A stretch of 64,000 bases of DNA, from NCBI RefSeq assembly GCF_006151805.1, contig NZ_VDDA01000002.1, positions 310,001 to 374,000 on the forward strand. The letters run 5' to 3'. The position numbers and the translations under genes are program-made. Positions 56,156-64,000 of the stretch are shown here, in pieces (position 1 is the stretch's first letter; each line of letters opens with the position of its first letter). This DNA is from Methylobacterium terricola (GTDB lineage: Bacteria; Pseudomonadota; Alphaproteobacteria; Rhizobiales; Beijerinckiaceae). The notes beneath the pieces were generated by a model that saw only the letters and a program-made list of their open reading frames with translations, had not been told where the DNA came from and searched no databases.

Positions 56156-57574
56156 TCACCCCACCGACATCGTCAGCGGCGGCTGCACCTCCGGCGGCAG
56201 GGGCGAGACGTAGCCCTCCGGCCCGGTGCGGGCCTTCAGCTCCGCCTTGGCGGCGTCGCGCAAGGAGGCATCCGTCGCGAGCCGGGCCCCGAGCGCCGCC
56301 ATGGCCTTGGCCACCTGCACCATCGCCTTGTGGGCGGCCGGGGTCTTGCCCTGCGCCACCACCTGCCAGGTGTGGAACGGCGTGCCGACCGCCACCGTCG
56401 GGGCGTGGGCCTGGACCGTCGGTACGACCCAGCTCACGTCGCCGACATCGGTCGAGCCGATCGCCGGGTTGCGGCGGGCGTCGAGGGGCACCAGGAACTC
56501 GGCCAAAGGTGCGTCGGTCACCGGCAGCCCGATGGTGCGGTAGACCGCCGCGATGTCCTGCGGGGTCAGCGTGCCCTGGATCTGCTTGGCGAAGGCGCGG
56601 TCGGCCTCGTCGAAATGCGGCGTGCCGAGGTCTTCCATCACCCCGTGCAGGGCCTCCTCCAGCGGCGTGTTGCCGACGAGGTTCGAGACCGCGCTGACGA
56701 TGCGCATCTCCATCGTGGTCTCGGTCATGAGCGCCGCGCCCTCGGCGATCTTGCGGACCCGGTTCACCAGCTCGCGCATCCCCGGCAGGTCGCGGGCGCG
56801 GATCGAGTAGCGCACCCGGGCATGGGCCTGGACCACGTTGGGGGCGATGCCGCCGGTATCGAGCAGCGCGTAATGCACCCGCGCGTCGCTCGGCATGTGC
56901 TCGCGCATGTAGTTGACGCCGACATTCATCAACTCGACCGCATCGAGGGCCGAGCGGCCGAGATGCGGGGCCGCCGCCGCGTGCGAGGCGCGGCCGGTGA
57001 ACACGAAATCGGCCCGGGTGTTGGCGAGCGAGAGCGGCGGCGTCACCTCCCAGAAGCTCGACGGGTGCCAGGTCACGGCGGCGTCGGCATCCGCGAACAG
57101 GCCCTCGCGCACCATGAAGGCCTTGGCGGCGCCGCCTTCCTCGGCCGGGCAGCCGTAGTAGCGCACGCGGCCCGGCAGGCCCTGCTCCGCGAGCCAGTCC
57201 TTCAGGGCGGTGGCGGCGAGCAGTGCCGCCGAACCGAGCAGGTTGTGCCCGCATCCATGGCCGTGGCCGCCGTGCTCGATGGGAATATGGGCCGCCACGC
57301 CCGCCTCCTGGCTCAGGCCGGGCAGCGCGTCGTACTCGCCGAGGAAGGCGATGACCGGCCCGCCCTCCCCGGCCTCGCCGATCACCGCGGTCGGGATGCC
57401 GGCGACGCCCTCGGTGATCCGGAAGCCCTGGTGGCGCAACTCGGCGGCATGCGCCGCGGACGAGCGTTCTTCCGTGTAGCAGACCTCCGGCGTGCCCCAG
57501 ACCTCGTCGGAGAGGGCGATCAGCCGGTCCTTGTGGGTGTCGACCTGGCGCCACACGGCGTTGCGGTTGTCCAT
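56156..57574 (-). CDS. M20 family amidohydrolase (AbgB-like)
   Basis: A 472-residue zinc amidohydrolase of the M20D type, like aminobenzoyl-glutamate or peptidyl amidases. Metal ligands are visible in HGGHGHGCGHN (101-111), PAEEGGAAKAFM and a later His in TWHPSSFWE. A lid or dimerisation domain occupies about 200-320. The ATG at 57574 has GGAGGAA upstream. It is divergent from a peptide-type ABC importer, so it may cleave the imported compound; the substrate is not known. Confidence 0.88.
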   Translation of the reverse strand: MDNRNAVWRQVDTHKDRLIALSDEVWGTPEVCYTEERSSAAHAAELRHQGFRITEGVAGIPTAVIGEAGEGGPVIAFLGEYDALPGLSQEAGVAAHIPIEHGGHGHGCGHNLLGSAALLAATALKDWLAEQGLPGRVRYYGCPAEEGGAAKAFMVREGLFADADAAVTWHPSSFWEVTPPLSLANTRADFVFTGRASHAAAAPHLGRSALDAVELMNVGVNYMREHMPSDARVHYALLDTGGIAPNVVQAHARVRYSIRARDLPGMRELVNRVRKIAEGAALMTETTMEMRIVSAVSNLVGNTPLEEALHGVMEDLGTPHFDEADRAFAKQIQGTLTPQDIAAVYRTIGLPVTDAPLAEFLVPLDARRNPAIGSTDVGDVSWVVPTVQAHAPTVAVGTPFHTWQVVAQGKTPAAHKAMVQVAKAMAALGARLATDASLRDAAKAELKARTGPEGYVSPLPPEVQPPLTMSVG

Positions 57575-57845
57575 GGGGTTCCTCCCAGACGCAGCCCTCG
57601 GGCTGCCTTGCGCGGGAGCGTCATGCAGGTGGCTTGCCGGCTCAAGCGCGGCGGGTGCGGACGAGGGGCGCGCGTCCGGAATGGCTCTCGCGATGGCCCG
57701 GATCGCGCGCGAATGGCCCGGCCTTTGCAATCCGCGGCCATTTGGGCGCTGACAACAGCGCCGATGTTTGCTTGACCGCTTGTAAGGACTCGCGGCGGGC
57801 GCGATGCTGACGGCCGCCAGAGGCCAGCCAGAAGGGTGTTTGTCG

Positions 57846-59654
57846 ATGACCGAGCGCGGCGTAACCGAGCATGACCTGCGCACCCTGATCGGCGAGGTGA
57901 AGGACGGGAGCCTGTCGCGGCGCGGCTTCGTCGGCCGGATGCTGGCGCTGGGCCTCTCCGCCCCGATGGCCGGGATGATGCTCGCCCAGAACGGCGTCGC
58001 CTTCGCGGCGAGCGGCTTGCGCGACGCCTACAAGCCCACGAAGGCCGGCGGCGGCGGGCCGTTGAAGCTGCTGTTCTGGCAGGCTGCGACCCTGATCAAC
58101 CCGCATTTCGCGGTCGGCACCAAGGACCAGGAGGGCTCGCGGATCTTCTACGAGCCGCTGGCGGCCTGGGATGCCGAGGGCAACCTGTTCCCCGTCCTGG
58201 CGGCCGAGATCCCGTCGAAGGAGAATGGCGGCGTGGCCGCCGACGGCCGCTCGGTGACCTGGAAGCTGAAGCCCAACGTCAAGTGGCACGACGGCAAGCC
58301 GTTCACCGCCGACGACGTGGTGTTCACCGCCGAATACGCCGCCAACCCGGCCACGGCCGCGGTCACCGGCGGCAGCTACCTCAACGTCAAGGTCACCAAG
58401 GTCGACGATCTCACCGTCAAGCTCACCTTCAAGGAGCCGACGCCGTTCTGGGCCGACGCCTTCGTGTCGAGCGCCGGGATGATCATCCCGAAGCACGTCT
58501 TCGCCGATTACAACGGCGACAAGTCCCGCGACGCACCGGCCAACCTGGCGCCGGTCGGCACCGGCCCCTACAAGTTCAGCGAGTTCCGCCCCGGCGACAT
58601 CCTGCGCGGCGTGCGCAACCCCGATTACCACGTGCCGAACCGGCCGTTCTTCGACTCGATCGAGATGAAGGGCGGCGGCGACGCGGTCTCGGCCGCCCGC
58701 GCGGTGCTCCAGACCGCCGAGTACGACTATGCCTGGAACATGCAGGTCGAGGACGAGATCCTGAAGCGGCTCGAGGCCGAGGGCAAGGGTCGGGTCAAGA
58801 TGGATTTCGGCGGCAACCTCGAGTTCCTGCTGCTCAACGCCACCGACCCGAATGTCGAGGTCGACGGCGAGCGCGCCTCGCTCAAGACCAAGCACCCGGC
58901 CTTCTCGGACCCGGCGGTGCGCAAGGCGATGAACCTGCTCGTCAACCGGGCGGCGATCCAGCAATTCATCTACGGCCGGACCGGCCGGGCCACCGCCAAC
59001 GTCTTCAACGGCCCGGCGCCCTTCGTGTCGAAGAGCACCTCCTTCGCCTTCGATCCCGACAAGGCGGCGCAGATCCTGGAGGAGGCCGGCTGGAAGAAGG
59101 GTGGCGACGGCATCCGCGCCAAGGACGGCAAGAAGCTGAAATTCGTCTTCCAGACCTCGATCAACGCGCCGCGCCAGAAGACCCAGGCCATCATCAAGCA
59201 GGCCGCCCAGAAGGCCGGCATCGAGATGGAGCTGAAATCGGTGCCTGGCTCGGTGTTCTTCTCCTCCGATGTGGCAAATCCGGATACCTACCCGCATTTC
59301 TACGCCGACATGGAGATGTATACCTGGAACATGACGCAGGCCGATCCGGCGGTGTTCGCCCTGCAATACGTCTCCTGGGAGGCCGCCACCAAGGCCAACA
59401 AGTGGCAGGGCCGCAACATCTGCCGCATGCAGAACCCGGACGTCGACGCCGCCTACAAGGCGGCGCAGGGCGAGCTCGACCTCGTCAAGCGCGCCGCCTG
59501 GTTCGTCAAGATGAACGACCTCGTGGTCGCCGATTACGTCCTGCCGCTGCTCCATCGCGCCCAGGTCTCGGCGATCAACGGCAAGCTCGAGGCCCCGGCG
59601 AGCGGCTGGGACAATTCGCTGGCCTTCCTGGCCGAGTGGTACAAGCAGGCGTAA
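57846..59654 (+). CDS. Peptide/nickel-type ABC transporter substrate-binding protein, Tat-exported
   Basis: A 602-residue family 5 solute-binding protein. The N-terminus carries a twin-arginine signal, SRRGFVGRMLALGLSAPMAG with Arg25-Arg26, so it is probably exported folded. The SBP_bac_5 body includes LAAEIPSKENGGV, TWKLKPNVKWHDGKPFTADD, GTGPYKFSEFRPGD and RKAMNLLVNRAAI. The divergent intergenic region of 271 bases between it and the M20 gene holds both promoters and no other gene that I saw. The ATG at 57846 precedes the Tat motif; 14 more upstream residues were omitted. Confidence 0.93.
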   Translation: MTERGVTEHDLRTLIGEVKDGSLSRRGFVGRMLALGLSAPMAGMMLAQNGVAFAASGLRDAYKPTKAGGGGPLKLLFWQAATLINPHFAVGTKDQEGSRIFYEPLAAWDAEGNLFPVLAAEIPSKENGGVAADGRSVTWKLKPNVKWHDGKPFTADDVVFTAEYAANPATAAVTGGSYLNVKVTKVDDLTVKLTFKEPTPFWADAFVSSAGMIIPKHVFADYNGDKSRDAPANLAPVGTGPYKFSEFRPGDILRGVRNPDYHVPNRPFFDSIEMKGGGDAVSAARAVLQTAEYDYAWNMQVEDEILKRLEAEGKGRVKMDFGGNLEFLLLNATDPNVEVDGERASLKTKHPAFSDPAVRKAMNLLVNRAAIQQFIYGRTGRATANVFNGPAPFVSKSTSFAFDPDKAAQILEEAGWKKGGDGIRAKDGKKLKFVFQTSINAPRQKTQAIIKQAAQKAGIEMELKSVPGSVFFSSDVANPDTYPHFYADMEMYTWNMTQADPAVFALQYVSWEAATKANKWQGRNICRMQNPDVDAAYKAAQGELDLVKRAAWFVKMNDLVVADYVLPLLHRAQVSAINGKLEAPASGWDNSLAFLAEWYKQA

Positions 59655-59663
59655 CGACACCCG

Positions 59664-60623
59664 ATGGGAGCCTATCTCCTCCGCCGCCTGCTGATCGCGA
59701 TCCCGAGCTTGCTCGGGATCAGCCTCATCCTGTTCACCGTGCTCGCGCTCGCCCCCGGCGATCCGTTCGGCGAGCTTGCCACCAACCCCAACGTGCCGCC
59801 GGAGGTGCGCGAGGCGCTGCGGCTGAAATTCGGCCTCGATGACCCGATCCTGGTGCGCTACCTGCACTGGCTGACGGCGATGCTCCAGGGCGACTGGGGC
59901 TTCTCCTTCGCCAGCCGGGTCGACGTCGACGATCTGATCCTGCAGCGCCTGCCGACCACCCTGTTCGTGGTCGGCTCGTCGCAGGTGCTGGCGCTGCTCA
60001 TCGCCGTGCCGGTCGGCATCCTGGCGGCGATCCGGCCCTACTCGGTCTTCGACCAGGTGGCCAACACCCTAGCCTTCATCGGCTTCTCGCTGCCGACATT
60101 CTTCACCGGCCTCCTGTTCATCCTGCTGTTCAGCCTGACCCTCGACTGGCTGCCCTTCGTCTACCAGGCCGATATCTCGGCGACGGGCTGGCGCTGGGCC
60201 TGGGAGCATGTGCGGCAGGCGATCATGCCGGTCTGCGTGCTCGGCTTCTTCCAGGCCGCGTCCTATACCCGCTACGTCCGCGCCTCGGTGCTCGACGTGG
60301 CGCGCCTCGACTACGTCACCACCGCCCGGGCCAAGGGCCTGTCGGACGGCACCGTCACGGTCCGCCACATCGCCCGCAACGCGCTGATCCCGGTCGTGAC
60401 GCTGGTGGCGCTGCAGATCCCGGCGGTGTTCGGCGGGGCCATCGTCACCGAGCAGATCTTCCGGATTCCCGGGATCGGCTCGCTCCTCATCAACGCGATG
60501 CTCGCCAACGACACGCCCGTGGTGATGGCCGTCACCTTCGTGTTCGCCTGCCTCGTCGTCCTGTTCAATCTCGTTGCGGACCTCCTCTATGGCTGGCTCG
60601 ACCCTCGCATCTCCTACCGCTGA
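59664..60623 (+). CDS. ABC transporter permease, DppB/OppB-like
   Basis: A 319-residue inner-membrane permease with about six transmembrane helices, beginning MGAYLLRRLLIAIPSLLGISLIL. The EAA loop is near residue 215-245 (TTARAKGLSDGTVTVRHIARNALIPVVTL, split at GLSDGTVTVRHIARN). It follows the substrate-binding gene after nine bases. Its 3' end overlaps the next permease gene by 35 bases. Confidence 0.95.
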   Translation: MGAYLLRRLLIAIPSLLGISLILFTVLALAPGDPFGELATNPNVPPEVREALRLKFGLDDPILVRYLHWLTAMLQGDWGFSFASRVDVDDLILQRLPTTLFVVGSSQVLALLIAVPVGILAAIRPYSVFDQVANTLAFIGFSLPTFFTGLLFILLFSLTLDWLPFVYQADISATGWRWAWEHVRQAIMPVCVLGFFQAASYTRYVRASVLDVARLDYVTTARAKGLSDGTVTVRHIARNALIPVVTLVALQIPAVFGGAIVTEQIFRIPGIGSLLINAMLANDTPVVMAVTFVFACLVVLFNLVADLLYGWLDPRISYR

Positions 60624-61518
60624 GGCGGCCCCGGCCCCCGCCCCGGCGGCCTCGGGGCGGGATACCTGGCGGCGCTTCCGCCGCCACCGTCTCGCGGTCG
60701 TCAGCGTCGGGGTGCTGGGCTTCCTGGTGCTGGCGGTCCTCGTCGGCGGCTGGGTCTGGCCGGTGGCGATCGACGAGATCGACTTCGCGGCGACGCTCCA
60801 GGGCCCGTCCTGGGCCCATCCGCTCGGCACCGACGATCTCGGCCAGGACCTGCTCGCCCGGATGATCTATGGCGGGCGCATCTCGCTGGCCGTCGGCTTC
60901 GCCGCCATGGTGGTGGCGACCTTCGTCGGCGTGGTGGTCGGCGCGCTGGCCGGCATGTCGCGGCGCTTCCTCGACCCGTTCCTGATGTGGCTGACCGACC
61001 TGTTCCTGTCGCTGCCGCAACTCCCGCTCCTGCTCCTCATCATCTACCTGTTCCGCGACCAGCTGAAGCAGCTCTTCGGCGTCGAGGGCGGCGTGTTCGT
61101 GATGATCGTCGCGGTGATCGGGGGCCTGCGCTGGATGCCGGTGGCGCGGCTGGTGCGGGCGCAGTTCCTGTCGTTGCGCGAGAAGGAGTTCGTCGAGGCG
61201 GCGCGCTCGCAGGGCGCGACCGCCTGGCACCTCGTCACCCGCCATATCCTGCCGAACGCGATCGGGCCGGTGATCGTCGCGGCGACGATCGAGGTCTCCT
61301 CCGCGATCATCGCCGAATCGACCTTGTCGTTCCTCGGCTTGGGCTTCCCGCCCGACATCCCGACCTGGGGCCGGCTGCTCTACGACGCCAAGGACCACCT
61401 CGACGTGGCGCCGCACTGGGCCTTGTTCCCGGGCGCGGCGATCTTCCTGACCGTCCTGTCGATCAACTTCATCGGCGACGGCCTGCGCGACGCCCTCGAC
61501 CCGCGGCGCGTGCTGTGA
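60589..61518 (+). CDS. ABC transporter permease, DppC/OppC-like
   Basis: A 309-residue permease. A cytoplasmic Pro/Ala-rich start (about 1-25) precedes about six transmembrane helices. Typical features are [21 protein letters not shown], the EAA motif ([26 protein letters not shown] split at [12 protein letters not shown]) and the terminal [10 protein letters not shown]. The ATG at 60589 lies inside dppB-like coding sequence; a frame start at 60574 would add five residues. Confidence 0.94.
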   Translation: MAGSTLASPTAEAAPAPAPAASGRDTWRRFRRHRLAVVSVGVLGFLVLAVLVGGWVWPVAIDEIDFAATLQGPSWAHPLGTDDLGQDLLARMIYGGRISLAVGFAAMVVATFVGVVVGALAGMSRRFLDPFLMWLTDLFLSLPQLPLLLLIIYLFRDQLKQLFGVEGGVFVMIVAVIGGLRWMPVARLVRAQFLSLREKEFVEAARSQGATAWHLVTRHILPNAIGPVIVAATIEVSSAIIAESTLSFLGLGFPPDIPTWGRLLYDAKDHLDVAPHWALFPGAAIFLTVLSINFIGDGLRDALDPRRVL

Positions 61519-61529
61519 GGATGACACCC

Positions 61530-63398
61530 ATGGAAACCCCGGTCAGCCCCACCCCGATCCTCTCGGTCCAGGATCTCACCGTCGCGTTCCGCTCCGAGCA
61601 GGCCTGGCGCCCGGTGGTGCACGGCGTCTCGTTCGACATCGGCCCGAAGGAGACCGTCGCCCTCGTCGGCGAATCCGGCTCCGGCAAGAGCGTCACGGCG
61701 ATGTCGATCATGCGGCTGACTCCGCGCGACGCGACCCGGACCGGCGGCCGCGTGCTGCTGGAAGGCCGCGACCTGCTGCGCCTGCCCGATGCCGAGATGC
61801 GGCGCATCCGCGGCGACGACGTCGCGATGATCTTCCAGGAGCCGATGACGAGCCTCAACCCGGTGCTCACCGTCGGCTTCCAGATCGGCGAGGCGCTGCG
61901 GCTACACCGTGGACTCTCGCACAAGGAGGCCGAGGCCGAGACCGTCCGACTGTTCGACAAGGTCCGGATCCCGGCCGCGGCCTCGCGGGTGCACGAATAT
62001 CCGCACCGCTTCTCCGGCGGCATGCGCCAGCGGGTGATGATCGCGATGGCGCTGGCCTGCCGGCCGAAGCTCCTCATCGCCGACGAGCCGACAACGGCCC
62101 TCGACGTCACGATCCAGGCCCAGATCCTCGACCTGATCAAGCTCCTCCAGGAGGAGGAGGGCATGTCGGTCCTCTTCATCACCCACGACATGGGGGTGGT
62201 GGCCGAGATCGCCGACCGCACCGTGGTGATGGTCGACGGCCGCGCCGTCGAGGCCGGGGCGACCGAGCAGATCTTCCGCCGCCCGGTCCATCCCTACAGC
62301 CGCGCCCTGCTCGCCGCCGTGCCGCGCCTCGGTGCGATGCAGGGCAAGACCCGGCCGGCCCGCTTCGAGATCGTCGACCGCGCCACCGGCGAGCCCGAGA
62401 CAGCTCCGCCCCTCCCCGACACCGTGCGGGAGGGCGAGCGGCCGGTGCTGGAGGTGAAGGGGCTCACCACCCGGTTCGATATCCGCGGCGGGTTGCTGTC
62501 GCGGGTCCGCGGCAGGGTCCACGCGGTCGAGAACGTGTCCTTCGCGGTGCGGGCGGGCGAGACCCTGGCCCTCGTCGGCGAATCGGGCTGCGGCAAATCC
62601 ACCACCGGCCGGTCGGTCCTGCGGCTGATCGAACCCGTCGCCGGCTCCGTGCTCCTCGACGGCGAGGACGTGCTCGGGCTGTCGCCGGCCGACCTGCGGG
62701 CCCGGCGCCGGCGGATGCAGATGATCTTCCAGGATCCCTTCGCCAGCCTCGACCCGCGGATGAGCGTCGGTAGTGCCATCGCCGAGCCGCTGCTGATCAA
62801 CCGCCTGTGCTCGCGCTCCGAGGCCCGCGCCCGCGCCGCCGACCTGCTGCGCCGGGTCGGCCTCAAGCCCGAGATGGCCGGCCGCTTCCCGCACGAATTC
62901 TCCGGCGGCCAGCGCCAGCGCATCTGCATCGCCCGGACGCTCGCCCTCGAGCCCCGGCTGATCGTCGCCGACGAATCGGTCTCCGCCCTCGACGTCTCGG
63001 TGAAGGCGCAGGTGGTGAACCTGATGCTCGACCTGCAGGCGTCGCTGGGTCTCGCCTACCTGTTCATCTCGCACGACATGGCGGTGGTGGAGCGGGTGAG
63101 CCACCGCGTCGCCGTCATGTATCTCGGCGAGATCGTCGAGATCGGTCCCCGCGCGGCGATCTTCGGTGCGCCGCAGCACCCCTATACCAAGAAGCTGATC
63201 GCCGCCGTCCCGGTCCCCGATCCCGGCCGTCGGCGTCAGCTTCACGCCGTGCGCAGCGACGAGATCAAGAGCCCGATCCGCCCGGTCGATTACGCGCCGC
63301 CGGAGCGGCTGTACCGGGAGGTCTCGCCCGGTCACGTCGTGCAGGTCTGGGGGCCGGAATGGGAGGCGCCGGCGGGGGCCGTGGCGGCGGTGGCGTGA
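61530..63398 (+). CDS. Fused ABC transporter ATPase, DppD-DppF-like
   Basis: A 622-residue protein with two complete ABC ATPase domains in one chain (GsiA/YejF-like). Half one has Walker A GESGSGKS (48-55) and signature FSGGMRQR; half two has GESGCGKST and FSGGQRQR, each followed by Walker B DEPTTALD and DESVSALD. Oligopeptide-binding C-terminal extensions are present after both. I used the ATG at 61530; an ATG at 61521 touches the AGG and has no room for a Shine-Dalgarno sequence. It completes the importer operon. Confidence 0.95.
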   Translation: METPVSPTPILSVQDLTVAFRSEQAWRPVVHGVSFDIGPKETVALVGESGSGKSVTAMSIMRLTPRDATRTGGRVLLEGRDLLRLPDAEMRRIRGDDVAMIFQEPMTSLNPVLTVGFQIGEALRLHRGLSHKEAEAETVRLFDKVRIPAAASRVHEYPHRFSGGMRQRVMIAMALACRPKLLIADEPTTALDVTIQAQILDLIKLLQEEEGMSVLFITHDMGVVAEIADRTVVMVDGRAVEAGATEQIFRRPVHPYSRALLAAVPRLGAMQGKTRPARFEIVDRATGEPETAPPLPDTVREGERPVLEVKGLTTRFDIRGGLLSRVRGRVHAVENVSFAVRAGETLALVGESGCGKSTTGRSVLRLIEPVAGSVLLDGEDVLGLSPADLRARRRRMQMIFQDPFASLDPRMSVGSAIAEPLLINRLCSRSEARARAADLLRRVGLKPEMAGRFPHEFSGGQRQRICIARTLALEPRLIVADESVSALDVSVKAQVVNLMLDLQASLGLAYLFISHDMAVVERVSHRVAVMYLGEIVEIGPRAAIFGAPQHPYTKKLIAAVPVPDPGRRRQLHAVRSDEIKSPIRPVDYAPPERLYREVSPGHVVQVWGPEWEAPAGAVAAVA

Positions 63399-63438
63399 GG
63401 GCCTGATCGGTCGCGCAACGACCCCGACATCCTCAGGA

Positions 63439-63576
63439 TCATCCCGGGGCTCGCCGCAGGCGAGAGCCCGGGATCCATGACCGCCGACGCCGCGGACCAA
63501 GGCGGACAATATTCCGCTTCATCTCGCATCGTGAGCGGTCATGGATCCCGGGTTCCGCGGCGCGGCCCCGGGACGA
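63439..63576. repeat. Large palindromic intergenic element, family B (complete copy)
   Basis: A perfect 18-bp inverted pair lies at 63467-63484 and 63535-63552 (CCCGGGATCCATGACCGC and its complement). Outer arms at 63439-63450 and 63565-63576 (TCATCCCGGGGC and GCCCCGGGACGA) pair with one mismatch. Together they span 138 bases between the ABC operon and the next gene, with no coding content. Confidence 0.85.
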
Positions 63577-63619
63577 CATCGAGGGGGTCAGCGCGGTCGG
63601 GGGATACCGGCCGCAGCCT

Positions 63620-64000
63620 TCACCGCCCCGGCCCGACCACCTCGGGCACCTTCACGGGTACCGGCACCACGCCCGGGCCCGCCGGCCCCGAGGCCAGGGT
63701 CCCGATCGTCGTCACGCCATTGCCGGCTTTCGTGGCCGGCTCGCCGCCATTGAGCGCGCTCGCCGCCGGCTCGGCGTCGTGTGCGGTTCCGTGGGCACGG
63801 CCGAGCAGGTCCGGCGGCGTCTGCCAGACGAAGGCGTCGAGGCGGCCGCTGACCGGGGAGATCGGCGCCCAGCGGTCGGTGACGAGGCCGTCGGCGCACC
63901 AGGCCGGATCGCGCGGCGCGCGCATCGCCCGGGCCTGCCACTCGCGGGCCTTGCCGGACGCCGCGCCGTGCTCGGCCTCCTCGATCTCGGCCATCAGGTC
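63620..64000 (-). CDS. hemY: HemY-like haem-biosynthesis-associated protein, C-terminal part (truncated by window edge)
   Basis: The visible 126 codons read in from the window edge without a start. The segment MAEIEEAEHGAASGKAREW, then APRDPAWCADGLVTDRWAP and SPVSGRLDAFVWQTPP, is what I recall from the C-terminus of alphaproteobacterial HemY proteins, a membrane-anchored TPR protein encoded with hem genes. A Pro/Val-rich tail follows. The upstream portion lies beyond base 64000. Assignment rests on recalled family pattern, with no search. Confidence 0.75.
   Translation of the reverse strand, partial: DLMAEIEEAEHGAASGKAREWQARAMRAPRDPAWCADGLVTDRWAPISPVSGRLDAFVWQTPPDLLGRAHGTAHDAEPAASALNGGEPATKAGNGVTTIGTLASGPAGPGVVPVPVKVPEVVGPGR

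Overview
The window is 64 kb of very GC-rich, almost fully coding DNA. The gene content and order (pckA-chvI-chvG-hprK-PTS, dnaX-ybaB-recR, def-fmt-truA, ctpA-envC-rlmH-rsfS-nadD-proA, a TadG-like protein, a DUF1150 gene beside a small heat-shock gene) point to an alphaproteobacterium of the Hyphomicrobiales. Methylobacterium or a close relative is the best fit. That assignment is inference from protein style and synteny; no database was searched. It looks like chromosomal core. I saw no phage, insertion sequence, CRISPR array or tRNA gene.

Layout. 0-8 kb: a Nudix hydrolase, a secreted alpha/beta hydrolase, the SRP RNA gene, then dnaX-ybaB-recR, def-fmt-truA and a coiled-coil protein with tandem repeats. 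8-12 kb: a membrane protein, dapE, a MoeB/ThiF-type E1-like enzyme, a small chemoreceptor remnant and a DUF1186/SEC-C protein. 12-22 kb: a translation block on the minus strand (infC, rpmI, rplT, pheS, pheT), interrupted twice. A two-gene cassette (an acidic protein plus a HEPN-like protein) sits between pheS and pheT. A plus-strand glycosyltransferase and glycogen-debranching-type enzyme sit between infC and rpmI. 22-28 kb: a glycosyltransferase, a hydrolase, DUF1150, Hsp20, DUF2939, rppH and a divergent polysaccharide deacetylase. 28-34 kb: ctpA, an EnvC-like gene, rlmH, rsfS, nadD and proA. 34-40 kb: a compositionally distinct TadG-like gene, lepA, an FAD oxidoreductase and pckA. 40-46 kb: a HugZ-like gene, then chvI-chvG-hprK-EIIA-HPr, a two-component and regulatory-PTS module. 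46-53 kb: a BioF2-like acyltransferase, a CobW GTPase, an unknown protein, a D,D-carboxypeptidase, queE-queD and a nucleotidyltransferase-fold protein. 53-56 kb: dnaA-dnaN. 56-63.4 kb: an M20 amidohydrolase divergent from a complete peptide-type ABC importer. The window ends inside a HemY-like gene.

The most unusual items are the HEPN cassette splitting pheST, the ATT start codon of infC, two families of large palindromic intergenic repeats, a candidate general-stress promoter ahead of the glycosyltransferase, a candidate RpoH promoter with a self-complementary leader ahead of hsp20, and an alternative 5' hairpin in the SRP RNA. I did not find one clearly new multi-gene system. The pheS/pheT cassette is the best candidate.
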